Assembly (NCBI GenBank): GCA_031258755.1
Contig: JAIRMK010000210.1
Span: forward strand, 1 to 6,820
Length of the DNA: 6,820 bases
Source of the DNA: Prevotellaceae bacterium
Lineage (GTDB): Bacteria > Bacteroidota > Bacteroidia > Bacteroidales > UBA932
Direction: 5' to 3'
Shown: positions 1 through 5,660 of the stretch, one piece after another
Position numbering within the stretch: the stretch's first letter is position 1
How the letters are laid out: the number at the start of each line of letters is the position of its first letter
Notes under the pieces: generated by a model
The model's database searches: none
What the model was told of the DNA's origin: nothing
The model's input: the letters and a program-made list of their open reading frames with translations, nothing else
Translations under genes and position numbers: made by a program

Positions 1-260
1 ATACTGCCCATGATAAATTTGCTGAATGCGTAGGCAATGGAAACGGCCGAGCCGGCAATACCCACGCTCGCCTTGTCGAGCAATCCGTCTTCTATCATCC
101 CGGGCGCAGCCAGCGATAAGTTTTTCCGCACCAAATAATACGCCGCATAGCCGAGAAAAGCGCCGAGAAAAACTTTCCACCTCATTTGCCTGTAGGTTTT
201 ATCGATTTTTCCCTCATCTATCAATGCCTTGTGCGCCGGGGGCTGTAGGATGTTCTTCAT
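1..260 (-). CDS. glpT: Glycerol-3-phosphate:phosphate antiporter GlpT, N-terminal part (cut by window edge)
   Basis: Inner-membrane major facilitator superfamily transporter that imports sn-glycerol 3-phosphate in exchange for inorganic phosphate. Only the first 86 codons are present; the gene continues past base 1. The start is the ATG at 260-258. The translation matches the E. coli GlpT N-terminus as I remember it: an APHKA-like segment (residues 8-12), then KTYRQMRWKVFLGAFLGYAA, then YYLVRKN (residues 41-47), and IAYAFSKFIMGS at the right edge, against FFGYAAYYLVRKNF and SISIAYGFSKFIMGS-type sequence in E. coli. Residues about 29-48 form the first transmembrane helix, and YLVRKN includes the arginine (R45 in E. 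coli) that contacts substrate phosphate. The start lies 38 bases after the glpD stop on the same strand, so the two are probably co-transcribed. No Shine-Dalgarno is visible. A hexose-phosphate (UhpT) or other organophosphate antiporter is the alternative, but the glpD neighbour favours GlpT. Confidence 0.93.
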   Translation of the reverse strand, partial: MKNILQPPAHKALIDEGKIDKTYRQMRWKVFLGAFLGYAAYYLVRKNLSLAAPGMIEDGLLDKASVGIAGSAVSIAYAFSKFIMGS

Positions 261-271
261 GGGTTGAAGGT

Positions 272-306
272 TAATGATTAATGATTAATTGTTAATGATT
301 AATTGG
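272..306. repeat. AT-rich heptamer tandem repeat across the glpD stop and glpD-glpT gap
   Basis: Five head-to-tail 7-base units: TAATGAT (272-278), TAATGAT (279-285), TAATTGT (286-292), TAATGAT (293-299) and TAATTGG (300-306). The last two units contain the glpD stop codon and its final codons; the rest fill the gap before glpT. The array could vary in length by slippage, which would change glpD-glpT spacing and possibly the last glpD residues. No hairpin terminator is apparent in the gap, consistent with read-through into glpT. Confidence 0.8.
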
Positions 307-1870
307 TTATGAGATATTTTTGGGACAGGGCAGTGAAGGTTTCGATTTGCCGGTCTATCCAATCCTGTCCTTTATTCAATTCTTTTGCTATTACTTGCGC
401 TACTGCCGGCGCAGCAGCGATGGCGGCGCGGGCGTCGATATACAAAAGCCGTACGCGGCGTGCCAGCACGTCTTCCACGTCGCGCGCCATTTCATGCCGT
501 ACCGCCCATATTACCTCTGCTACCGTATAGGGATAGTCGTTGTGCAACTTTTCCGCATACGCCGGAGTGCTGCCTGCCAAGTCCCTGATTGCGGCTTCGT
601 CGCTTCCATACACATATAAATGATTATTTAAATCGGGATGCGGACGATAGCCATGGATGCGCAGGTTTTTCGTCCGGCACTTTTTGGCTTCCAGCAAGCC
701 TAATTTGATAGCCTTGTCGAGCGTGTCTTCGGCCATGCGGCGATACGACGTCCACTTGCCGCCGGTAATGGTAATGAGTTTGTGCGGCGACACTATAATC
801 TTATGTCCGCGCGACAGTTCTTTCGTGCTTTTCCCTTCGTTTTTCGGCGCGGCCAGCGGGCGCTGTCCGGCGAACACAGAAAGGATGTCGGCATACTGCG
901 GCGGCGTTTCAAAGTAGAGGGCGGCGGTATTCAGGATAAAGTCGATTTCTTCTTTCAGCGGCAGGGGCTCCAGTTCCGCCTCAGGACGCATAATGTCGGT
1001 AGTGCCCACCACCACCTTGTCGTGCCACGGCACGGCAAACAGCACGCGGCCGTCGCTGGTTTTCGGAATCATCACGGCATAATCGCCCGGCAGGAACTTT
1101 TTGTCGAATACCAGGTGCACGCCCTGGCTCGGCGTGACCATTTTCTTGTGTTCGGGCGCATCCATCGACATCACGTTGTCGACAAACACGCCACAGGCGT
1201 TCACCACGCAACGCGCCTTCAGCGTTATCTCCTCGCCCAACTCGGCATCGGTGAACTTCACCCCAGCCACCTTTCCGACTTCGTCATGCAGCATGGCCGT
1301 CACTTTTGCTTTATTTACGACTACGCCGCCCAGCTCCGTGCAAGTCTGCGCCAAATTCACCGCCATGCGCGAATCGTCAAACTGCCCATCGTGATATACA
1401 ATGCCGCCTTTCAACCCCCTTTTGACGGTAGTCGGCAAACATTTTATTACTTTTCCGGCCGAAATGAAACGACTGCGGCCATATCCGAAACCAAACGATA
1501 GCATATCGTAGAAAGTAAGTCCACAAAAATATAAAAAATTATTCCAATACGTATAATTTGATATGACAAAAGACTGGTCTTTGACTAAATGCGGGGCATT
1601 TTGCTTCATGCGTCCCCGCTCGCGCAGGGCTTCCCACACCAACATCACATCGCCGTGTTGCAGGTAGCGCACCCCGCCATGCACCAACTTGGTACTTTTA
1701 CACGATGTCCCTTTCGCAAAATCAATCATTTCGAGCAACGCCACTTTATACCCGCGCGCCGCTGCATCGACCGCCACGCCCAAGCCGGTTGCACCTCCGC
1801 CAATGACCACCACATCCCACTGTTGATTCTCTTTAAGAGCATCCATCATTTTGTCTCTGTCCATAACCAT
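299..1870 (-). CDS. glpD: FAD-dependent glycerol-3-phosphate dehydrogenase
   Basis: Oxidises sn-glycerol 3-phosphate to dihydroxyacetone phosphate and passes electrons to the membrane quinone pool; a peripheral inner-membrane flavoprotein. With the ATG at 1870 the product is 523 residues, slightly longer than E. coli GlpD (501). An N-terminal dinucleotide-binding fold is clear: VVVIGGGATGLG at about 20-31 and the ribose-binding acidic residue at E47. The family signature STKLVHGGVRYL follows at 59-70; its H64, R68 and Y69 align with H50, R54 and Y55 of E. coli GlpD. VVGTTD (287-292), FAGQRPL (R337, aligning with R317) and GGKWTSYRRMAED (370-382; K372 aligns with K354) complete the active site. 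Residues after about 400 form the C-terminal helical domain. The frame opens at a TTG (1882), but the ATGs at 1870 and 1864 fit the predicted promoter leader better. It probably heads an operon with glpT and is likely controlled by the divergent DeoR-type regulator. Confidence 0.95.
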   Translation of the reverse strand: MVMDRDKMMDALKENQQWDVVVIGGGATGLGVAVDAAARGYKVALLEMIDFAKGTSCKSTKLVHGGVRYLQHGDVMLVWEALRERGRMKQNAPHLVKDQSFVISNYTYWNNFLYFCGLTFYDMLSFGFGYGRSRFISAGKVIKCLPTTVKRGLKGGIVYHDGQFDDSRMAVNLAQTCTELGGVVVNKAKVTAMLHDEVGKVAGVKFTDAELGEEITLKARCVVNACGVFVDNVMSMDAPEHKKMVTPSQGVHLVFDKKFLPGDYAVMIPKTSDGRVLFAVPWHDKVVVGTTDIMRPEAELEPLPLKEEIDFILNTAALYFETPPQYADILSVFAGQRPLAAPKNEGKSTKELSRGHKIIVSPHKLITITGGKWTSYRRMAEDTLDKAIKLGLLEAKKCRTKNLRIHGYRPHPDLNNHLYVYGSDEAAIRDLAGSTPAYAEKLHNDYPYTVAEVIWAVRHEMARDVEDVLARRVRLLYIDARAAIAAAPAVAQVIAKELNKGQDWIDRQIETFTALSQKYLITN

Positions 1871-1907
1871 AAAAAACAACAAATATTTAAAAGATATTCA
1901 TAAAAAA

Positions 1908-1936
1908 CAAAAGTAAAAGTAATATATATTTTACAA
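1908..1936 (-). promoter_or_regulatory. Candidate glpD promoter (Bacteroidetes type)
   Basis: Reading the minus strand, TACTTTTG (1915-1908) matches the Bacteroidetes -7 consensus TAnnTTTG. A TTG (1936-1934) lies 18 bases upstream as a partial -33 element. Transcription would begin near 1902, leaving a leader of about 30 bases before the ATG at 1870. The region is very AT-rich, so a chance match is possible. A 12-base direct repeat (CATAAAAAACAA on the plus strand, 1868-1879 and 1899-1910) overlaps both the -7 box and the glpD start. Confidence 0.45.
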
Positions 1937-1977
1937 TAAAACAAGTATTTTTATTTCGTTTTATTTCTTTTTTATCT

Positions 1978-2005
1978 AAAATATTGATTTTTAGCATAAT
2001 ATTTT
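1978..2005. promoter_or_regulatory. AT-rich inverted repeat between glpD and the regulator gene, weak operator candidate
   Basis: AAAATATT (1978-1985) and its exact reverse complement AATATTTT (1998-2005) are separated by 12 bases. It lies between the two divergent promoters, where an operator for the adjacent DeoR-type regulator would be expected. The base composition is so AT-rich that an 8-base match could be chance, and it does not resemble the E. coli GlpR operator. The rest of 1871-2084 holds only the two promoter candidates and no other gene. Confidence 0.25.
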
Positions 2006-2058
2006 TTAAGCAAATATGAAAAAAATATTAACAAATAGGAAAAATGCACACAATATCT

Positions 2059-2066
2059 TATCTTTG
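2059..2066 (+). promoter_or_regulatory. -7 box of the DeoR-type regulator gene
   Basis: TATCTTTG matches the Bacteroidetes -7 consensus TAnnTTTG and ends 18 bases before the ATG at 2085. I see no good -33 TTTG at the usual 19-21 base spacing. Transcription would begin around 2071-2074, giving a very short leader. Confidence 0.6.
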
Positions 2067-2084
2067 TAAAAAATTCAAGTGTGA

Positions 2085-2867
2085 ATGATGAATACCCAGA
2101 AAAAATCCATAGCATGGCGGCACAAATATATTCTTGAACGTTTAAACAAGGAAGGAGAAATCAGGGTGTCGGACTTATGCGAGGCGTTGGGCGTGTCGCC
2201 GGTTACACTCCGGAAAGACATGAAGCAACTGGAGGAACGGAAGCTGCTTTTCCGCACGCACGGCAGCATCAACCTGCTCAACCCTTACATGACCCGGGAC
2301 ATCAACGTGAGCGAAAAAGAGCTTATCATGGTGGACGAAAAGCGGCGTATCGCACAGAAGGCGTCGACGCTCATTCAGGAGAACGACGCAATTATTATCG
2401 CTTCGGGAACGACCGTGCTCTTCTTAGCCAAAATCATTGAAGCGGAATTGCCGCTCACCGTGCTGACTTCGGCGCTGAACGTGGCTATGGCGCTATGCAA
2501 AAATCCGAATATCGAAATCATACAATTAGGCGGCATCGTGCGGAAAACTTCCACTTCGGTCAACGGGCCTTACGCGCAACAGATGCTCTCGCAATTCTCG
2601 TGCAGCAAGCTGTTCCTCGGGGTTGACGGGCTCGATTTGGAATACGGCTGCACCACCAGTAACCTGATGGAGGCGAACGTGAACCAATACATGATTGCGG
2701 CGGCGCAGCGCACCATCGTGTTGGCCGATTCGTCAAAGTTCGGGCGGCGCGGCTTCGGGCGCATCTGCTCTTTCGATAAGGTACATCAGGTCATTACCGA
2801 CGACAAGGTGAGCGAGAGCTATGTGGATGCGCTGGAAAGCCGGGGCATCGAGGTGACGATTGTGTGA
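2085..2867 (+). CDS. DeoR/GlpR-family transcriptional regulator, probable glycerol-3-phosphate repressor
   Basis: Cytoplasmic DNA-binding protein of 260 residues, normal for DeoR-family repressors. The N-terminal winged helix-turn-helix spans about 12-60, with the recognition segment VSPVTLRKDMKQLE (37-50) followed by RTHGS (57-61), the family's usual R-x-HGG-like wing. The C-terminal DeoRC sugar-phosphate sensor has IASGTT (105-110), QLGG (147-150), FLGVDGLD (177-184), EANVNQYMI (196-204), LADSSKFG (213-220) and VITDD (236-240). The start is one of two consecutive ATGs (2085 or 2088). It is transcribed divergently from glpD, so G3P-responsive control of glpD-glpT and of itself is the most economical reading. 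DeoR paralogues serving other sugar phosphates look very similar, so I leave the symbol blank; the family call is secure and the effector is inferred. Confidence 0.92.
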   Translation: MMNTQKKSIAWRHKYILERLNKEGEIRVSDLCEALGVSPVTLRKDMKQLEERKLLFRTHGSINLLNPYMTRDINVSEKELIMVDEKRRIAQKASTLIQENDAIIIASGTTVLFLAKIIEAELPLTVLTSALNVAMALCKNPNIEIIQLGGIVRKTSTSVNGPYAQQMLSQFSCSKLFLGVDGLDLEYGCTTSNLMEANVNQYMIAAAQRTIVLADSSKFGRRGFGRICSFDKVHQVITDDKVSESYVDALESRGIEVTIV

Positions 2868-2905
2868 GTTATGGGTTTAGCAATAGTAAAAACAAGACCG
2901 GTGTT

Positions 2906-4174
2906 TCATTGTTTCAGGCAGCCTATTGGAACGACTAATATCCCGTCTTTCCGTTTGAATGCGAAGGGGCCGCCGGTCAAAATCATCAGAAAGGAGGGCT
3001 CTTTCATTTTACCGGTGTCCACTTTGTTTTTCAGTTTGAGTAAATTCCCGGCGGCTTCTTCTATCTGTTTATTTCCCAATTTCACCTCGATAGCGCCCCA
3101 GCGGCCATCGTGCAACTGTACTATCATGTCGGCTTCCAATCCGCTTTTATCAAGGTAATGTAGCACATCGCCGTCATTGTATTGGGCATAAATGCGAACG
3201 TCGCGCACACAAAACGATTCGAATAAAAAGCCAAAGTACTCAAAGTCGCTTAATACGCTTCCGGCATCCATTCTCATGACTGCCGTAGCGATGGATGGGT
3301 CGACAAAATGATGTTTGGGCGAAGTCCTGATGGCTGTTTTCGACCGTACCGAAGGCGACCATGCGGGCATTGGCTCAATAACAAAAATTCGCCGCAAAGC
3401 ATTCATATACATGGCCACGGTTTTGTCGGAAATGCTTGTCTCCATGGCTTCCACATCGTCCAGAAGCGTTTGAATAGAGGCCTGCGTGGCAATGTTCCGC
3501 GCGATAGACCGTAAAAGCAACCGCACCCTGTGGGGATTTTTTTCAACCCCATCTACCCGCGAAATATCCTGATTGATGATTGCCTCTACGTAGTCAATCG
3601 ACATCCGTAATGCCGGACTGCCGGACTTATTGATTGAAGCAGGCCATCCTCCCCTGCATATTGCAAACGCTATTTGTTCGATGCTCAACTCGGATTTGCT
3701 CTCTATATCGTGTTTTCCGGCGAACAAATCTGCCAGCGAAACCGTCCCGTTCGACTCTTTTGATTCGTACAAACTCATCGGACGCATCAAAATTCGTGCA
3801 AAACGCCCCGTACCGGTATGTGCCACGACATTGTCGTCGGGTACGGCCGAGCCTGTAAGAATGAACTGCCCGGTTTTTGCCCTTTTGTCCACCTCAAAAC
3901 GGACGGCGTCCCAAAGCACCGGCGCCATCTGCCATTCATCAATCAGCCGGGGCGTTGCCCCTTTCAACAATAAAGACGGCTTTGTGTCTGCCATTTGCTG
4001 ATAGGAACGGGTGTTGTCGGGGTCTTGCATAAACAGCGTACTTTGGGCAATGTGGCTCGCTGTGCTTGTTTTCCCACACCATTTAGCGCCTTCAATAAGG
4101 ACGGCGCCCATAGTGTCGAGCGCTTTTTGCAACTTCAAGTCGCAAACTCGCGGCAAATAATAACTTTTATTCAT
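2906..4174 (-). CDS. AAA_14 ATPase with C-terminal DUF4143 domain
   Basis: ATPase of 422 residues of a widespread family whose cellular role is not established. The N-terminal AAA_14 domain shows Walker A GAKWCGKT (29-36), Walker B LIDEW (77-81), a sensor-like FILTGSA (104-110) and the family motif TGRFARILMRPMSLYES (122-138). RGGWPASI (174-181) and the middle region lead into the C-terminal DUF4143 part: pAW-x-RSK (about 271-279), FVDPSIA (290-296), LFESFCVRDVRIYAQ (317-331), GLEADMIV (345-352) and AIEVKLG (361-367). The last two resemble the D...ExK core of PD-(D/E)xK nuclease folds, to which DUF4143 is related; nuclease activity is not shown. The frame opens at a TTG (4195), but that base lies within the predicted -7 box, so I chose the ATG at 4174. 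All motifs look intact. It converges on the regulator gene with a 38-base gap and shares no evident pathway with its neighbours, so it may be a horizontally acquired single-gene unit. Confidence 0.9.
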   Translation of the reverse strand: MNKSYYLPRVCDLKLQKALDTMGAVLIEGAKWCGKTSTASHIAQSTLFMQDPDNTRSYQQMADTKPSLLLKGATPRLIDEWQMAPVLWDAVRFEVDKRAKTGQFILTGSAVPDDNVVAHTGTGRFARILMRPMSLYESKESNGTVSLADLFAGKHDIESKSELSIEQIAFAICRGGWPASINKSGSPALRMSIDYVEAIINQDISRVDGVEKNPHRVRLLLRSIARNIATQASIQTLLDDVEAMETSISDKTVAMYMNALRRIFVIEPMPAWSPSVRSKTAIRTSPKHHFVDPSIATAVMRMDAGSVLSDFEYFGFLFESFCVRDVRIYAQYNDGDVLHYLDKSGLEADMIVQLHDGRWGAIEVKLGNKQIEEAAGNLLKLKNKVDTGKMKEPSFLMILTGGPFAFKRKDGILVVPIGCLKQ

Positions 4175-4192
4175 AATAAAATTATTTTCCTG

Positions 4193-4223
4193 CAAAGATA
4201 GCTTTTACTTCCGAATTTGGCAA
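4193..4223 (-). promoter_or_regulatory. Promoter of the AAA_14/DUF4143 ATPase gene
   Basis: On the minus strand, TTG (4223-4221) is followed by 20 bases and then TATCTTTG (4200-4193), a good match to Bacteroidetes -33 and -7 elements at normal spacing. Transcription would start near 4188, about 15 bases before the ATG at 4174. The spacer is almost exactly the first copy of the 23-base-period repeat, so a protein bound to the repeat would compete with RNA polymerase. Confidence 0.65.
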
Positions 4224-4267
4224 GCTTTTACTTCCGAATTTGGCGGGTTTTTACTTCCGAATTTGGC
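4203..4267. repeat. Three tandem 19-base repeats at a 23-base period, overlapping the ATPase promoter
   Basis: TTTTACTTCCGAATTTGGC occurs identically at 4203-4221, 4226-4244 and 4249-4267. The copies are separated by unrelated 4-base linkers (AAGC and GGGT), giving an exact 23-base period, close to two helical turns. Each copy carries the near-palindrome CCGAATTTGG, centred on AATT with one mismatched pair. The conserved core with diverged linkers looks like a set of protein-binding sites. Copy 1 fills the promoter spacer and copy 3 ends on the last base of the neighbouring lipoprotein gene's TAG stop. Confidence 0.9.
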
Positions 4268-5526
4268 TACACGTGCTTAGAAAGCAATTCATCAACCAGC
4301 GCATTAAACGCCGCCTGCCAAGCTTCGTAGAAAACGCCGGTAGCAGGGCCGCTAAATCCCGTATGGATTTTCGCCACCTTTCCCTTCCTGTCGATAAAGA
4401 AAGTGGTAGGATAACCCGCCAGTTTGTCGATTTCAGGGAGGACTTTGGCCAGCGCGTCGCCGCCTGCTTTGCCGGCAAACAGTATGTCGTAGTCCACACC
4501 ATACTGCGCTTTCAGGCGGTTGATGGCCGCATGGGCGTATGCCGCGTCGTCCTTGCGTTCAAAGGCCAGTCCCAGGATTTCCACGCCCCGGTCTTTATTT
4601 TCCCTGTACCACTGCGACAGGTATGCGGCCTCGTCAAGGCAATTGGGACACCACGTACCGAGCACCGACACAATCACCACCTTTCCCTGATAGCGTGCGT
4701 CGTCAAGCGAAATGAGCCGTCCTTCGGCATCGGGCAGGATGAAGCCAAGACGGTCAAAGCCGCGCTTTAGTTTGGTCAGGGAATATACATCGGCAAGCGC
4801 TGCGCGGGCGTTGCGCCGCCCCACAAAAGCCGTCTTACCCCGCGCCGTGTAAAGCGCACCTTCAAACGTATCGTTACCGGTAAAATCAAGTTCAATCAAA
4901 TAGGGCGTTAACCCGCTAAAGGCGGAAAGTTGCACGCCGGTGCCGGTCACAGCGCCTTCAAAAAAACGCAGGTCGCCGGAATTGGCAAGGATGGTGCCGG
5001 TTACAATATGATTGTCCGTAGCGAAAATCCCCACATTGCGCACCGTATCGCGCTTCCCATTCACAAAAAGGACGTCCCTTCCGTCAATGGTAACGGTGGC
5101 GGGCGATGCCGGCGGAGCAAAGCGTGGCACATCGCCTCGTTGCGCCCTGAAAGGCACGCCGGCGTCATTCTCTATATACTTTTTGATGAAATAGCCGCTC
5201 AAAGAGTAGCCCGACACGCGGGCTTGTATTTCCGCATCGTAGGCCTCAATCGGGATAATCACCGTATCGGCCACGTAGCGGATACCGGTGAGGGGCACGC
5301 GTTCTTCACCGTTTATCAAGGTCAATATGGCCGTATCAGTGGCCGCATGGCGCACGTCAAAGAGGAACGGCGCCTGTTTGCCGTCCGACAGGGTGAGTTC
5401 GGCGCGCCAAACGCCGTCCTGCAAGCGGTGATGAGGGGCGGTGCAACTTGCCGTCGTGAGCAGAAGTCCCAGAAGAGCCACACAAAGTATGTGGCCTGTA
5501 TCGCGAAAGTGTGTGTGTCGTATCAT
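4267..5526 (-). CDS. TlpA/ResA-like thioredoxin-fold lipoprotein
   Basis: Predicted envelope thiol-disulfide oxidoreductase of 419 residues. A lipoprotein signal peptide ends at the lipobox TASC, with lipidated Cys28. Residues about 36-240 are a beta-rich region without cysteines; it includes TGTILANSGDLRFFEG (176-191), a pattern I associate with Bacteroidetes TlpA-family proteins. The C-terminal thioredoxin/AhpC-TSA domain (about 258-419) has GKVVIVSVLGTWCPNC (281-296), whose C293-P-N-C296 is the redox pair. The cis-proline follows in GYPTTFFID (P373), and KIHTGFSGPATG (386-397) comes after it. The CxxC pair argues for a disulfide reductase rather than a peroxiredoxin. No K/Q-D/E-rich surface-export signal follows Cys28, so a periplasm-facing position is likely. 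The ATG at 5526 gives a correct signal peptide. It is divergent from the other lipoprotein gene, sharing a symmetric promoter region. The physiological partner is unknown. Confidence 0.88.
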   Translation of the reverse strand: MIRHTHFRDTGHILCVALLGLLLTTASCTAPHHRLQDGVWRAELTLSDGKQAPFLFDVRHAATDTAILTLINGEERVPLTGIRYVADTVIIPIEAYDAEIQARVSGYSLSGYFIKKYIENDAGVPFRAQRGDVPRFAPPASPATVTIDGRDVLFVNGKRDTVRNVGIFATDNHIVTGTILANSGDLRFFEGAVTGTGVQLSAFSGLTPYLIELDFTGNDTFEGALYTARGKTAFVGRRNARAALADVYSLTKLKRGFDRLGFILPDAEGRLISLDDARYQGKVVIVSVLGTWCPNCLDEAAYLSQWYRENKDRGVEILGLAFERKDDAAYAHAAINRLKAQYGVDYDILFAGKAGGDALAKVLPEIDKLAGYPTTFFIDRKGKVAKIHTGFSGPATGVFYEAWQAAFNALVDELLSKHV

Positions 5527-5552
5527 GACTTATATGATTTTAAACGTTTGCA

Positions 5553-5560
5553 CAAAGGTA
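5553..5560 (-). promoter_or_regulatory. -7 box of the thioredoxin-fold lipoprotein gene
   Basis: On the minus strand this reads TACCTTTG, matching TAnnTTTG, 26 bases upstream of the ATG at 5526. No clear -33 TTTG is present at the usual spacing. The box is the outer end of the left arm of the inverted repeat at 5553-5607. Confidence 0.55.
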
Positions 5561-5599
5561 ATAAAGTATTTCAATTTTCAGTATGTTGTTTAGTTTTAT

Positions 5600-5607
5600 T
5601 ACCTTTG
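5600..5607 (+). promoter_or_regulatory. -7 box of the plus-strand lipoprotein gene
   Basis: TACCTTTG matches TAnnTTTG and lies in the right arm of the inverted repeat. Transcription would begin near 5612, leaving a leader of about 48 bases before the ATG at 5661. No convincing -33 TTTG is seen. Confidence 0.55.
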
Positions 5608-5660
5608 TCGCATATTAACCCGGCACAAAGAGAGAGTAGCCAAACAAAATAACTAAACAA

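Larger units (their letters stand above)
5553..5607. repeat. Perfect 13-base inverted repeat carrying both divergent -7 boxes
   Basis: CAAAGGTAATAAA (5553-5565) is the exact reverse complement of TTTATTACCTTTG (5595-5607), with 29 bases between the arms. Each arm ends in a TACCTTTG -7 box pointing outward, towards the lipoprotein gene on that side. The symmetry goes beyond the promoter consensus by at least five bases per arm (the TTTAT next to each box), so a regulator site or a shared promoter duplication is plausible. Confidence 0.75.

Noticed and set aside
782..1501. Long open frame of 239 codons on the plus strand inside glpD
   Set aside because: It is wholly antisense to a well-supported glpD with all family motifs, and its translation is rich in His and Arg with no recognisable domain, as expected of a shadow frame in GC-rich coding sequence.
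1880..1882. TTG start for glpD giving four extra residues
   Set aside because: The ATGs at 1870 and 1864 are in the same frame, fit the predicted leader better, and the extra residues MLFF add nothing to the flavin-binding domain.
2890..2906. Possible terminator hairpin (AAACA/TGTTT) between the convergent regulator and ATPase genes
   Set aside because: The stem is only five base pairs, mostly A-T, and is not followed by a U-run on either strand. It also overlaps the ATPase stop codon.
4193..4195. TTG start for the AAA_14 ATPase giving seven extra residues
   Set aside because: This TTG is part of the predicted -7 box TATCTTTG, so it would not be in the mRNA. The ATG at 4174 is in frame and lies about 15 bases after the predicted transcription start.
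4203..4267. CRISPR-like array
   Set aside because: The repeats are 19 bases with only 4-base linkers, there are three copies, and no cas gene is present. Tandem binding sites are a better description.
4930..5652. Open frame of 240 codons on the plus strand across the thioredoxin-fold gene and the divergent promoter region
   Set aside because: It is antisense to a clear lipoprotein gene and runs through the inverted repeat and both -7 boxes, and its translation has no signal or motif.
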